Assembly (NCBI GenBank): GCA_947497245.1
Contig: CANMFO010000003.1
Span: 248,001 to 312,000 of the forward strand
Origin: an uncultured Flavobacteriaceae bacterium
GTDB taxonomy: Bacteria; Bacteroidota; Bacteroidia; Flavobacteriales; Flavobacteriaceae
Length of the DNA: 64,000 bases
Direction of reading: 5' to 3'
The notes below the pieces were generated by a model that was not told the origin of the DNA, did not search any database, and was given only the letters and a program-made list of their open reading frames with translations. Each line of letters opens with the position of its first letter. The stretch's first letter is position 1. Shown here one piece after another: positions 8,159 through 16,337 of the stretch. The position numbers and the translations under genes were made by a program.

Positions 8159-8644
8159 ATGTACCTAAAAAAATTTGAAATCCGTTGGAGCGATGTGGAC
8201 GCCAACCGACATTTGGCCAATTCGGCCTATATCAACTACATGGCCCATACCCGGATGAGCTATTTGGCCGAAAGGGGTTTCGACCAGAAAACGATGGCCA
8301 GGTATCAAATGGGTCCCGTGGTATTCCATGAGCACATGTACTATTTTAAGGAGGTTTTTCCAGGAAGGCCCGTTCGGGTTTCGATGGAGGTGGTGGGCCT
8401 TAGCGAAGATGGAAAATTCTTCGAGTTCCGGCATGATTTCTATGATGATTCGGGACGGAATTTTGCCCATTGTGAAATGATGGGCGCTTGGATGGATTTG
8501 AGGACCAGAACGCTGATCGGTTTGCCAAAAGAGTTGATGACCGCGTTTGATAAGGAGAAAAAAGCGGAGGGCTTTCGCGTGCTGACCAAGAAAGATACCA
8601 GAAAGTTCGCCAAGGCACCCAAAGATATGGTCCCCCCCGTCTAG
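8159..8644 (+). CDS. Hotdog-fold acyl-CoA thioesterase (4HBT family)
   Basis: A 161-residue hotdog protein. The catalytic region IRWSDVDANRHLANSAY matches the 4-hydroxybenzoyl-CoA thioesterase family, with the active-site Asp in the SDVDANRH motif, followed by the long hotdog helix YINYMAHTRMSYLAE. Such enzymes hydrolyse acyl-CoA or acyl-ACP thioesters in the cytoplasm, and the acyl chain specificity cannot be read here. I chose the ATG at 8159 rather than the in-frame TTG at 8150, because relatives begin with MYxKxFEIRW and the ATG is better placed after the palindrome. The gene ends 22 bp from the convergent EamA transporter gene. Confidence 0.87.
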   Translation: MYLKKFEIRWSDVDANRHLANSAYINYMAHTRMSYLAERGFDQKTMARYQMGPVVFHEHMYYFKEVFPGRPVRVSMEVVGLSEDGKFFEFRHDFYDDSGRNFAHCEMMGAWMDLRTRTLIGLPKELMTAFDKEKKAEGFRVLTKKDTRKFAKAPKDMVPPV

Positions 8645-8666
8645 GGGAAAACCAAATAGAGGCAAA

Positions 8667-9563
8667 TTATCTTAGCTGTGGCCTGGGTTTTTTGCTCGAC
8701 AAATAAACGCCCAACAAGACCAAACAGGCAGCGAGTATTTTGATCAATGTAAGACGGTCTTGGCCCATGGCCATGGCAAACACAATCCCGATTAGGGGTT
8801 GTACATATACGAAGGCGCTCAAAGTGGATGCCCTCAATTGGGTGAGGGCAAAAATGTTGAATAGGTAGGTGCAAAAGGTAGTGCCAATGACCACGAAGGC
8901 GATTCCCCCCGCTGCATCCAACGGTAATCGGCTCCATTGGATGTCGATAAGCTGGGAATATCCGAATGGTAGACAAATGAAGATTCCAATGGTGAACAAC
9001 CATTTCATAAAAGTAAACGGATGGTATTTTTCCAAGAGTTTTTTTGCCCCAATGAGGTAAGATCCATAGAAGACCGAGTTCATCAATATTAGGAAATTCC
9101 CCAAGGGAATGTTGGGAGCGTCCATGCGTACTTCGGCCCCGAACAAAATCAATCCCAAAGCCCCTAAAAGCCCGATACCTATGCCAAAGACTTTCCGCTT
9201 GGAAATATATTCCTTGATGATCACTGCGGATAAGATCAGCACGATAATGGGGGTGGTCGTCACCAGGACCGCGCTGTTGATTGGGGTTGAAAGCGCCAGC
9301 CCTTGGAAGAAAACGAGCATGTTCGCCCCCATGCCCAAAAGGGCACAGACCAGCATTCGTGGATAGTCCTTCCTATCGATTTTTTCTTTCGGACCAAAAA
9401 CGGAGATTGCCCAGAATAGGACGGAAGCCCCGATGACCCGTAGCATGATAAACCCAAAGGGCTGCACATGGGTCGGCATGACACCCTTGGCAATGGTATG
9501 GTTGAGTCCATAAATTGTGGTAGCTCCAATAGCAGCGAATATGGCCAGGGTACGTCTACTCAA
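8667..9563 (-). CDS. EamA/DMT-family transporter, TTG start coupled to upstream gene
   Basis: About 298 residues with ten predicted membrane helices and two EamA repeats (first half near IFAAIGATTIYGLNHTIAKG, second half near GNFLILMNSVFYGSYLIGAKKLL... with the usual V-x-P-L-x-G segment YVQPLIGIVFA). Members export metabolites or drugs, and the substrate is unknown. An ATG at 9632 would give 23 extra highly charged residues and a 73-bp overlap with the ArsC-like gene. I prefer the TTG at 9563, which forms a TTGA overlap of 4 bp with the upstream stop and starts the protein at MSRRTLAIF, as in relatives. Translation is therefore probably coupled to the preceding gene. Confidence 0.82.
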   Translation of the reverse strand: MSRRTLAIFAAIGATTIYGLNHTIAKGVMPTHVQPFGFIMLRVIGASVLFWAISVFGPKEKIDRKDYPRMLVCALLGMGANMLVFFQGLALSTPINSAVLVTTTPIIVLILSAVIIKEYISKRKVFGIGIGLLGALGLILFGAEVRMDAPNIPLGNFLILMNSVFYGSYLIGAKKLLEKYHPFTFMKWLFTIGIFICLPFGYSQLIDIQWSRLPLDAAGGIAFVVIGTTFCTYLFNIFALTQLRASTLSAFVYVQPLIGIVFAMAMGQDRLTLIKILAACLVLLGVYLSSKKPRPQLR

Positions 9564-9913
9564 GAATGAAGTGCTTGTTTGCCGGCCTCTACGACCTTTT
9601 TGGCGTTTCCGATAAAAATTTGACCGTCGCACAAAAGTACCGGGCGTTTTAAGAACGTATAGTGTTCCAAGATCAGTGCCTTGTAATCGGCTTCGGAGAG
9701 TTGCTTTTCATGCAGCCCCTTTTCGCGGAACAGGCGGGCCCTTTTGCTGAACAATGCTTGATAGCTTCCGGCCAGTTGGTGCATTTCCTCCACTTGCCGG
9801 CTTGTCAAGGGTTCCGTTTTAATGTCCTGCAAAACGACACTGTCCAGTGGCCCTAGTTCATTCAAGATACGCTTGCAGGTATCGCAGCTGCTGAGGTGGT
9901 AAATTTTTTTCAT
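9560..9913 (-). CDS. ArsC/Spx-family thioredoxin-fold protein
   Basis: A 117-residue thioredoxin-fold protein with the redox motif CDTC (Cys10 and Cys13) right after the first strand, and LKRPVLLCDGQIFIG, which corresponds to the conserved RP-containing strand of the ArsC family. Arsenate reductases of this family use one N-terminal cysteine; a CxxC version is common in the YffB/Spx-like group, whose members often lack arsenate activity. The neighbourhood has no arsenite efflux gene, so arsenate reduction is only one possibility. The EamA transporter gene overlaps its stop codon by 4 bp. Confidence 0.82.
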   Translation of the reverse strand: MKKIYHLSSCDTCKRILNELGPLDSVVLQDIKTEPLTSRQVEEMHQLAGSYQALFSKRARLFREKGLHEKQLSEADYKALILEHYTFLKRPVLLCDGQIFIGNAKKVVEAGKQALHS

Positions 9914-10056
9914 GCCCGACTTGGTTCCGTTATGGTTTTAGTTTTTCGATATGGTCGGAGGCCCCATTTTCCTTTTGTGCCTCCTGATCTCAAATGTGTT
10001 TTCCAAAGGGCCACCATTGGTTTTCGACCCGTGGGATCTTCGACAAAAGTAGCATT

Positions 10057-10095
10057 TCAAAAAGGAACCGGCCCCTTTTTTGGAAACCGGTTTTT
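10057..10095 (-). terminator. Terminator after the racemase gene
   Basis: AACCGG (10066-10071) pairs with CCGGTT (10087-10092), with further G-C and G-U pairs inside. On the minus strand the stem is followed by a CCTTTTTG run. It lies a few bases past the stop codon of the racemase gene. Confidence 0.6.
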
Positions 10096-10098
10096 ATG

Positions 10099-10806
10099 TT
10101 ATTCGCCCAATGCCATGTCGACCGCTTTCTCGGCATGGATCCGCGTGGTGTTGAAAGTGGGAACCGCTACCTCCGAATCCGGAATTAAAATGGGCAGCTC
10201 CGTACAGCCCAAAATAACCCCTTCGGCCCCGCGTTCGATCAGGTTCCTTATTTGTTGGAGGCCAATCTGTTTTGAAGCTTCCGTAAACTTTCCCTTGACC
10301 AGTTCCTTATATATGATATCGTGTATTGCCTGTCTTTCGCCCTCGGACGGAACGAGTACCTCCAGGCCATAGGTGTCTTCCAGGATCTTGGTGTAAAAAT
10401 CCTTTTCCATGGTGAACTTGGTGCCCAAAAGGCCCACCTTCCCCAAGTTTTTTTTCTGCACCGCTTCCCCAGTGGCGTCCGCTATGTGCAAAAAGGGAAT
10501 GCCCACGGCATCGGTGATCGCGGTACTCACCAGGTGGATCGTGTTGGTACACAAAAGAACCATGTCGGCACCGGCCCTTTCCAGGTTCTTCGCATTTTCT
10601 GACATGATCTGCCCAATTTCGTCCCAACCATCGTTGAAGGACAGCCTTTCGATCTCCGCAAAATCCACGGTGGCCATGATGCTCTTTGCCGAATGGGAGC
10701 CTCCCAGGCGATCTCGAGTGATCTCGTTGGTGTACTGGTAGTAGACTTTTGAGGATTCCCAACTCATTCCTCCGATCATTCCTATTGTTTTCATTTCTTG
10801 TGCCAT
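10099..10806 (-). CDS. Aspartate/glutamate racemase family protein
   Basis: A 235-residue cofactor-independent racemase. It shows MKTIGMIGGMSWESS at the N-terminus, the first catalytic cysteine in LLCTNTIH (Cys86) and the second in ILGCTELP (Cys201). The two-cysteine, two-lobed pattern is that of the broad-specificity YgeA-like amino acid racemases, which use one thiol as base and the other as acid. Translation may start at the ATG at 10806 or four codons later at 10794 (MKTIGMIGG). The protein has no signal and should act in the cytoplasm, for example in supply or breakdown of D-amino acids. A terminator follows directly. Confidence 0.9.
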   Translation of the reverse strand: MAQEMKTIGMIGGMSWESSKVYYQYTNEITRDRLGGSHSAKSIMATVDFAEIERLSFNDGWDEIGQIMSENAKNLERAGADMVLLCTNTIHLVSTAITDAVGIPFLHIADATGEAVQKKNLGKVGLLGTKFTMEKDFYTKILEDTYGLEVLVPSEGERQAIHDIIYKELVKGKFTEASKQIGLQQIRNLIERGAEGVILGCTELPILIPDSEVAVPTFNTTRIHAEKAVDMALGE

Positions 10807-10844
10807 GTCTTAGTATGGTATTTATTTGCTAAAATTACTTGCGA

Positions 10845-10985
10845 TTATTTCGTTTTGGACATTTCCTCAGCCCCGGGAATGCTTATGGATGAAATCCATC
10901 TTATAAAGGACCATCTGCGGCCCGGGCGCTCTTTGTTGACAGGATAGTGGCAGTCTTCCAGTGTGCATTCGATAGAATCTTTCAT
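10845..10985 (-). CDS. Possible 46-residue cysteine-containing microprotein
   Basis: A short open frame beginning MKDSIECTLEDCHYPVNK. It has cysteines at positions 7 and 12, a His, a basic Trp-containing middle (RRWSFIRW) and a charged C-terminus. It lies 59 bp downstream of an ArsR-type regulator gene on the same strand and 38 bp upstream of the racemase start, which fills an otherwise empty gap. I do not recognise a family. The two cysteines and the regulator next door would fit a small metal- or thiol-responsive protein, but that is speculation and the frame may be chance. Confidence 0.35.
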   Translation of the reverse strand: MKDSIECTLEDCHYPVNKERPGRRWSFIRWISSISIPGAEEMSKTK

Positions 10986-11044
10986 TTTTTTCTGTTTTAA
11001 TATTTACATTTCGCAAAATGTCGATTTGTTATTCACAAAAAAAA

Positions 11045-11347
11045 TTACAAATCTTTACCAAGGGTTTCAATATAGGATTCAATGACTTTCTCGTTTCTCT
11101 TATAGTATGTCCATTTCCCATGTCGCGTGGGAATGATCAAGCTGGCATTTTGCATGGCCGTGAGAAAGGTGGAAATCGTCGATTGCGATAGGCCCGCCTT
11201 GTCCTGGATGTATCCCACGCAGACCCCGTCATCAAAGTGATCAATATCTTTGTGGGGCGGAAAATTGGACTCCGGATCTTTTAGCCATTTTAGGATATCG
11301 ACCCGGGTCTTATTGGACAATACTTTGCTGACCTCAATGATGTTCAT
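11045..11347 (-). CDS. ArsR-family winged-helix regulator
   Basis: A 100-residue DNA-binding protein with an ArsR-type winged helix. It opens with EVSKVLSNKTRVDILKWL, has the recognition region AGLSQSTISTFLTAMQNASL and the wing RHGKWTYYKRNEK. One cysteine (VCVGYIQDK) precedes the recognition helix, but the classical CxC metal-binding motif of ArsR/SmtB sensors is absent, so the signal is unknown. It is divergent from a DinB-like gene, and a perfect inverted repeat lies in the shared promoter region, suggesting autoregulation and control of the neighbour. Confidence 0.85.
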   Translation of the reverse strand: MNIIEVSKVLSNKTRVDILKWLKDPESNFPPHKDIDHFDDGVCVGYIQDKAGLSQSTISTFLTAMQNASLIIPTRHGKWTYYKRNEKVIESYIETLGKDL

Positions 11348-11372
11348 AGGGCAAAGATATAAATATATTTAA

Positions 11373-11392
11373 ATATCTAGAATAATAGATAT
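11373..11392. promoter_or_regulatory. Inverted repeat, likely ArsR-family operator
   Basis: ATATCTA and TAGATAT form a perfect 7-bp inverted repeat with a 6-nt spacer (GAATAA), 26 bp upstream of the ArsR-type gene start and 33 bp upstream of the divergent DinB-like start. A further palindrome, ATATTTAAATAT, overlaps its left side. ArsR-family dimers typically bind AT-rich inverted repeats of this size. Confidence 0.5.
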
Positions 11393-11424
11393 GTTATTTT
11401 TTCTATAATGCTAAAAACTTTGAT

Positions 11425-11892
11425 TTGGAAAGCACCTTCGATATCACCCTAAAAAACCGCGAGGTACTGTACCGTATCTTGACCGCTACCCCGAAGGAGC
11501 AACTTCTGGCCATCCCAAAAGGGTATAGGAACAGCATATGGTGGAACATGGCCCATGTGGTGGTGACCCAGCAGCTTTTGGTCTATAAAAACAGTGGGCT
11601 CTCCATGCACGTTTCCACGGAGCTGGTCGATAAATTTAGAAAAGGAACGGTGCCCGATGGCTTGTCCAGGGACGAGGAAATGGAAGAGGTCAAGGCGAAT
11701 TTGTTTCGGAGTGTCGACCGTATGCGGGAGGACTATCAAGGCGGTCTTTTTAAAACATATAATGGATTTACTACCAGTTTGGGCGTTGCCATAAAAAATG
11801 TGGAGGAGGCCATTGCCTTCAACCTATTTCATGAGGGCTTGCATTTGGGAACGATCCTTTCCCTGAGAAAAATGCTAAAAGCACCGAGCTAA
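11425..11892 (+). CDS. DinB-like protein, TTG start
   Basis: A 155-residue DinB-fold protein. The family metal site is visible in IWWNMAHVVVTQQLLVY (first histidine) and in FNLFHEGLHLGTILSLRK, where two further histidines lie. No in-frame ATG exists near the N-terminus, so the TTG at 11425 (MESTFDITLKNREVL) is the most likely start, which agrees with the usual N-terminus of flavobacterial relatives. It is cytoplasmic and its function is unknown. It is divergent from the ArsR-type gene and probably under its control. Its 3' end overlaps the convergent DUF3298 gene by 4 bp. Confidence 0.8.
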   Translation: MESTFDITLKNREVLYRILTATPKEQLLAIPKGYRNSIWWNMAHVVVTQQLLVYKNSGLSMHVSTELVDKFRKGTVPDGLSRDEEMEEVKANLFRSVDRMREDYQGGLFKTYNGFTTSLGVAIKNVEEAIAFNLFHEGLHLGTILSLRKMLKAPS

Positions 11893-12632
11893 GATTTCAC
11901 TTTGGCGGCCAAATAGGGTTTTACCTCTTTGAACGGGAGCATCAGGACAATGGGGCCGTCGGCATAGGCGGCCACCTCGTAGGGGTTGTACAGCAGTTTT
12001 ACCCCTTCTTCCGTAAAACCGATGTTCTCGGGGAGATGGAAGCTGTCCCTTTCGAACATCAGCCCGGTATGGTTGATCGATTTGTCGCTGGGAATGGCTT
12101 CCTGCTCCCGGAATTTTACCTCCGCAAATTGCTCAAAATCTTCCTGGTTCTTAAAAAGCTGCCAGTTCTCAAGTTCCTTTCCCTTTTTCTTGTCAAAATT
12201 CAAAAACCGTTTGGAACTGTATCCGTGGGCCCCTCCGGTAAATATGTACGAATTGAGTTCAATGGTGAGCAGCGCGGCATCTTCATATACCAGCTCGCCC
12301 TTAATATCGGCTTCCCACCCTGCCGGCTCGTCGGCGAACGCATTTTTAAGTTCCAGATATCCCTTGTTGAACGAAACAATGGCACTGTCTATGGTCGATA
12401 CGTCCATTCCGTCATCGAAATGCAGTAGGGAAATAATCTCTTCCTCTATCGCACCATTGATGGTTTGGGCAAATTTGGTCCCATCCAGGGCCTTGGGCAA
12501 GTTGATGGAAACTTCCGGACAGTCGGCACAATCTTTTTTGTCCAAAACCAAGGGCTCGAAAGTAAGCTTATGGTCTTTTTTGCAACCAACAAGCAATAAA
12601 AAAAGAAGTAAATGGGGTATTCCAACTTTCAT
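11889..12632 (-). CDS. DUF3298/DUF4163 lipoprotein
   Basis: A 247-residue lipoprotein. The ATG at 12632 gives MKVGIPHLLLFLLLVGC, a good lipobox; an upstream ATG at 12692 only adds a basic extension. Residues from about 40 on fit the paired DUF4163 / DUF3298 fold: LELNSYIFTGGAHGYSSKR (written here in part: YIFTGGAHGY), a lysine-rich strand, then FTEEGVKLLYNPYEVAAYADGP. The fold is shared with the RsiV anti-sigma ectodomain that binds lysozyme, but this protein has no sigma partner nearby and its role is unknown. It should sit on a membrane facing the periplasm. It converges on the DinB-like gene with a 4-bp overlap. Confidence 0.8.
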   Translation of the reverse strand: MKVGIPHLLLFLLLVGCKKDHKLTFEPLVLDKKDCADCPEVSINLPKALDGTKFAQTINGAIEEEIISLLHFDDGMDVSTIDSAIVSFNKGYLELKNAFADEPAGWEADIKGELVYEDAALLTIELNSYIFTGGAHGYSSKRFLNFDKKKGKELENWQLFKNQEDFEQFAEVKFREQEAIPSDKSINHTGLMFERDSFHLPENIGFTEEGVKLLYNPYEVAAYADGPIVLMLPFKEVKPYLAAKVKS

Positions 12633-12664
12633 AGGGATTCGGATTGCGGTAAAAAACGCCAAGA

Positions 12665-12695
12665 TTGTACGCTTCCAAAGATAACGATACATTTG
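12665..12695 (+). promoter_or_regulatory. Bacteroidota-type promoter for the cystathionine gamma-synthase gene
   Basis: TTG at 12665-12667, a 20-nt spacer and TACATTTG at 12688-12695 match the Bacteroidota consensus (-33 TTG/TTTG, -7 TAnnTTTG). Transcription would start near 12702, giving a leader of about 12 nt before the ATG at 12714. Confidence 0.5.
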
Positions 12696-12713
12696 TGGGA
12701 ATAATTATAAAGA

Positions 12714-13868
12714 ATGAGCGAAAAAAAGTTAAAATTCAACAGCAGGGCCATCCATGGAGGGCAACGACCCGATAAGGCCTACGGAGCCGTCATGCCTCCG
12801 ATCTATCAAACATCCACCTATGCACAGACCACTCCCGGAGCACACCAGGGATTTGAGTACTCCCGAAGTGCCAACCCGACGAGAACGGCCTTGGAGAACA
12901 GTTTGGCCAGTATTGAAAACGGTAACTACGGCTTGGCGTTTGCTAGCGGTCTGGCCGCAATCGATGCTGTGATAAAACTCTTGGAACCGGGTGATGAAGT
13001 GGTTTCGACCAATGACCTTTATGGGGGAAGCTATCGTTTGTTTCGACAGGTTTTTGAGAAATTTGGCATTTCGTTCCGTTTTATAGGAATGCAGAATGCG
13101 GATACCATAGGGGACCATATCAACGAAAAAACCAAGTTGATCTGGGTAGAGACGCCGACCAATCCGATGATGAACGTCATCGATATAAGGGCCGTTTCCG
13201 ACTTGGCCAAAAAACACAATTTGTTACTGGCGGTCGACAATACCTTCGCCACCCCTTATTTACAGACGCCTTTGGATATGGGGGCCGACATCGTAATGCA
13301 CTCTGCCACGAAATACCTTGGTGGACATAGCGATGTGGTAGTGGGCGCCCTAGTGGTGAAAGACAAGGCGTTGGCCGATCAATTGTATTTTCTACAGAAT
13401 GCCAGTGGAGCGGTCTGCGGCCCGATGGACAGCTTTTTAACGCTACGGGGGATAAAGACCCTGCACGTTCGCATGCAGCGGCATTGTGAAAATGGCCGGG
13501 TGGTGGCCGAATATCTGGCCGGGCACCCAAAAGTGGAAAAAGTATATTGGCCCGGGTTCAAGGATCATCCCAACCATGATATTGCCAAAAACCAAATGCG
13601 GGATTTTGGAGGTATGATTTCCTTCGTCCCCAAGGGAAGCGGCTATGCCGATGCCATTAAAATTGTTGAAAAACTTCGACTGTTTACCTTGGCGGAATCC
13701 CTTGGAGGAGTGGAAAGTTTGGCGGGGCACCCCGCCAGCATGACCCATGCCAGCATTCCAAAAGAAGAGCGGGAAAAAAGCGGTGTTGTGGATTCCCTGA
13801 TCCGTCTAAGTGTGGGTATAGAGGATGCCGATGATCTGATTGCCGATTTGGAACAGGCCATAGGATAA
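12714..13868 (+). CDS. Cystathionine gamma-synthase / gamma-lyase family PLP enzyme
   Basis: A 384-residue PLP enzyme of the Cys/Met metabolism family. Substrate and cofactor elements are clear: the YSRSANPTR segment near residue 50, LAFASGLAAIDAV, VETPTNPMMNV, and the PLP lysine in HSATKYLGGHSD (Lys200). The late segment ESLGGVESLAGHPASMTH is typical of cystathionine gamma-synthases and gamma-lyases. These cytoplasmic enzymes join O-acyl-homoserine to cysteine or split cystathionine; sequence reading alone does not separate the two, so no symbol is given. It is transcribed alone, divergent from the DUF3298 gene. Confidence 0.9.
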   Translation: MSEKKLKFNSRAIHGGQRPDKAYGAVMPPIYQTSTYAQTTPGAHQGFEYSRSANPTRTALENSLASIENGNYGLAFASGLAAIDAVIKLLEPGDEVVSTNDLYGGSYRLFRQVFEKFGISFRFIGMQNADTIGDHINEKTKLIWVETPTNPMMNVIDIRAVSDLAKKHNLLLAVDNTFATPYLQTPLDMGADIVMHSATKYLGGHSDVVVGALVVKDKALADQLYFLQNASGAVCGPMDSFLTLRGIKTLHVRMQRHCENGRVVAEYLAGHPKVEKVYWPGFKDHPNHDIAKNQMRDFGGMISFVPKGSGYADAIKIVEKLRLFTLAESLGGVESLAGHPASMTHASIPKEEREKSGVVDSLIRLSVGIEDADDLIADLEQAIG

Positions 13869-13987
13869 ACTTTTTATCGAATTTTGAAAAAAGCGGTTTT
13901 TAATTATAAAAATAACATAATTTTGCCTCAATGTTGTAAATTCAACAAAATGAAACCCTGAGAATGGTCGAAAGACCAAACAGTTAA

Positions 13988-15349
<1,362 letters not shown>

Positions 15350-15380
15350 GGATACGTGATCGGGAATACGGGGTGCCAAT

Positions 15381-15401
15381 AAAGACCTACAGGTCTTTTT
15401 T
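15381..15401. terminator. Terminator after gdhA
   Basis: AAAGACC (15381-15387) pairs perfectly with GGTCTTT (15392-15398) across a TACA loop, followed by a T-run to 15401. It lies 31 bp after the gdhA stop codon. The remaining 190 bp to the recO promoter contain no gene that I can support. Confidence 0.8.
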
Positions 15402-15564
15402 GAAGCCATAAAACCGCTACGGGGGCGCATGGGATTCACCGTCCCCCCAACGATAGGCCCGGCATTTCCGATTTGGGACCCTCCACCTATAAGGAAGGAT
15501 CAACGGTTGATTTCCCGGTAGGCTTGCTTTTACGGGCCTTGCCTTAAATCTTGGTCTTGGTTTC

Positions 15565-15597
15565 TTGACTCCATTTTCCCCGATCGACCTATCTTTG
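15565..15597 (+). promoter_or_regulatory. Bacteroidota-type promoter for recO
   Basis: TTG at 15565-15567, a 22-nt spacer and TATCTTTG at 15590-15597 match the Bacteroidota -33/-7 pattern. The expected leader before the recO ATG at 15618 is about 14 nt. Confidence 0.45.
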
Positions 15598-15617
15598 TTC
15601 CAAACCCGACCGTACCG

Positions 15618-16337
15618 ATGCAGGTTACCACCAAGGCCATAGTGCTCTCCTCCCTAAAATATGGCGATACCAGCCTTATCGTCAAGGCGTTTACGGCATC
15701 CGAGGGTATAAAATCATATTTGTTGAAAGGGGTTTTGACGGCCAAAAAAGGAAAGCTGAAGGCGGCTTATTTTCAGCCACTGATGCAGCTCGAACTGGTG
15801 GCCAACCACCGCAACAAAGGCAGCCTGGAAAATATAAGGGAGGCCAAGGTGGCGTACCACTACCAATCTTTCCATACCGACATCGTTAAAAACGCCATGA
15901 CCCTTTTTTTAGCTGAAATGTTGGGGAACAGCATTCATGAAGAAGAACAGAACCATGGCCTTTTCGAATTCCTGCAAGCCGCCCTACAATGGTTGGACGC
16001 ACATGACGATATCGCAAACTTCCATATCTTTTTTTTATTGGAACTTACCAAATACCTCGGCTTTTACCCGGATACGAGTGGATTGGAAACCGGGAACTTC
16101 GATCTGCTCGAAGGGGAATTTACCAACACCCCGTCCTTGAACCCAATGATCACTGGGGAGAATTTAAATTACTTCAAACAACTTTTGGGCATAAATTTTG
16201 ATAAGGTTAATACCGTCAGAATGAAGAAAACCAACCGTCAAGACCTCTTGAAATCCCTGGTTCTGTATTTTGAATTACATTTGCAGGGATTTCGAAAACC
16301 CAAATCCCTTGCCGTTTTAAATGAAGTTTTCAGCTAG
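15618..16337 (+). CDS. recO: DNA repair protein RecO
   Basis: A 239-residue protein with the RecO layout: an N-terminal OB-fold (MQVTTKAIVLSSLKYGDTSLIVKAFTASEG, with the basic KKGKLKAAYFQPL surface) and a helical C-terminal part. RecO binds single-stranded DNA and SSB and, with RecR, loads RecA at gaps during recombinational repair. The zinc-binding cysteines found in some RecO proteins are absent, as in other Bacteroidota members. The stop codon lies inside the first codons of the following receptor gene (17-bp overlap if that gene starts at 16321), so the two are probably cotranscribed. Confidence 0.9.
   Translation: MQVTTKAIVLSSLKYGDTSLIVKAFTASEGIKSYLLKGVLTAKKGKLKAAYFQPLMQLELVANHRNKGSLENIREAKVAYHYQSFHTDIVKNAMTLFLAEMLGNSIHEEEQNHGLFEFLQAALQWLDAHDDIANFHIFFLLELTKYLGFYPDTSGLETGNFDLLEGEFTNTPSLNPMITGENLNYFKQLLGINFDKVNTVRMKKTNRQDLLKSLVLYFELHLQGFRKPKSLAVLNEVFS

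Noticed and set aside
9957-9984. Inverted repeat GGAGGC/GCCTCC upstream of the ArsC-like gene
   Set aside because: Six base pairs with a 16-nt loop are within what chance would give here; not strong enough to call a site.
11986-12684. 232-codon open frame on the plus strand, serine-rich
   Set aside because: Antisense shadow of the DUF3298 lipoprotein gene; the serine-rich composition mirrors the codons of the true gene.
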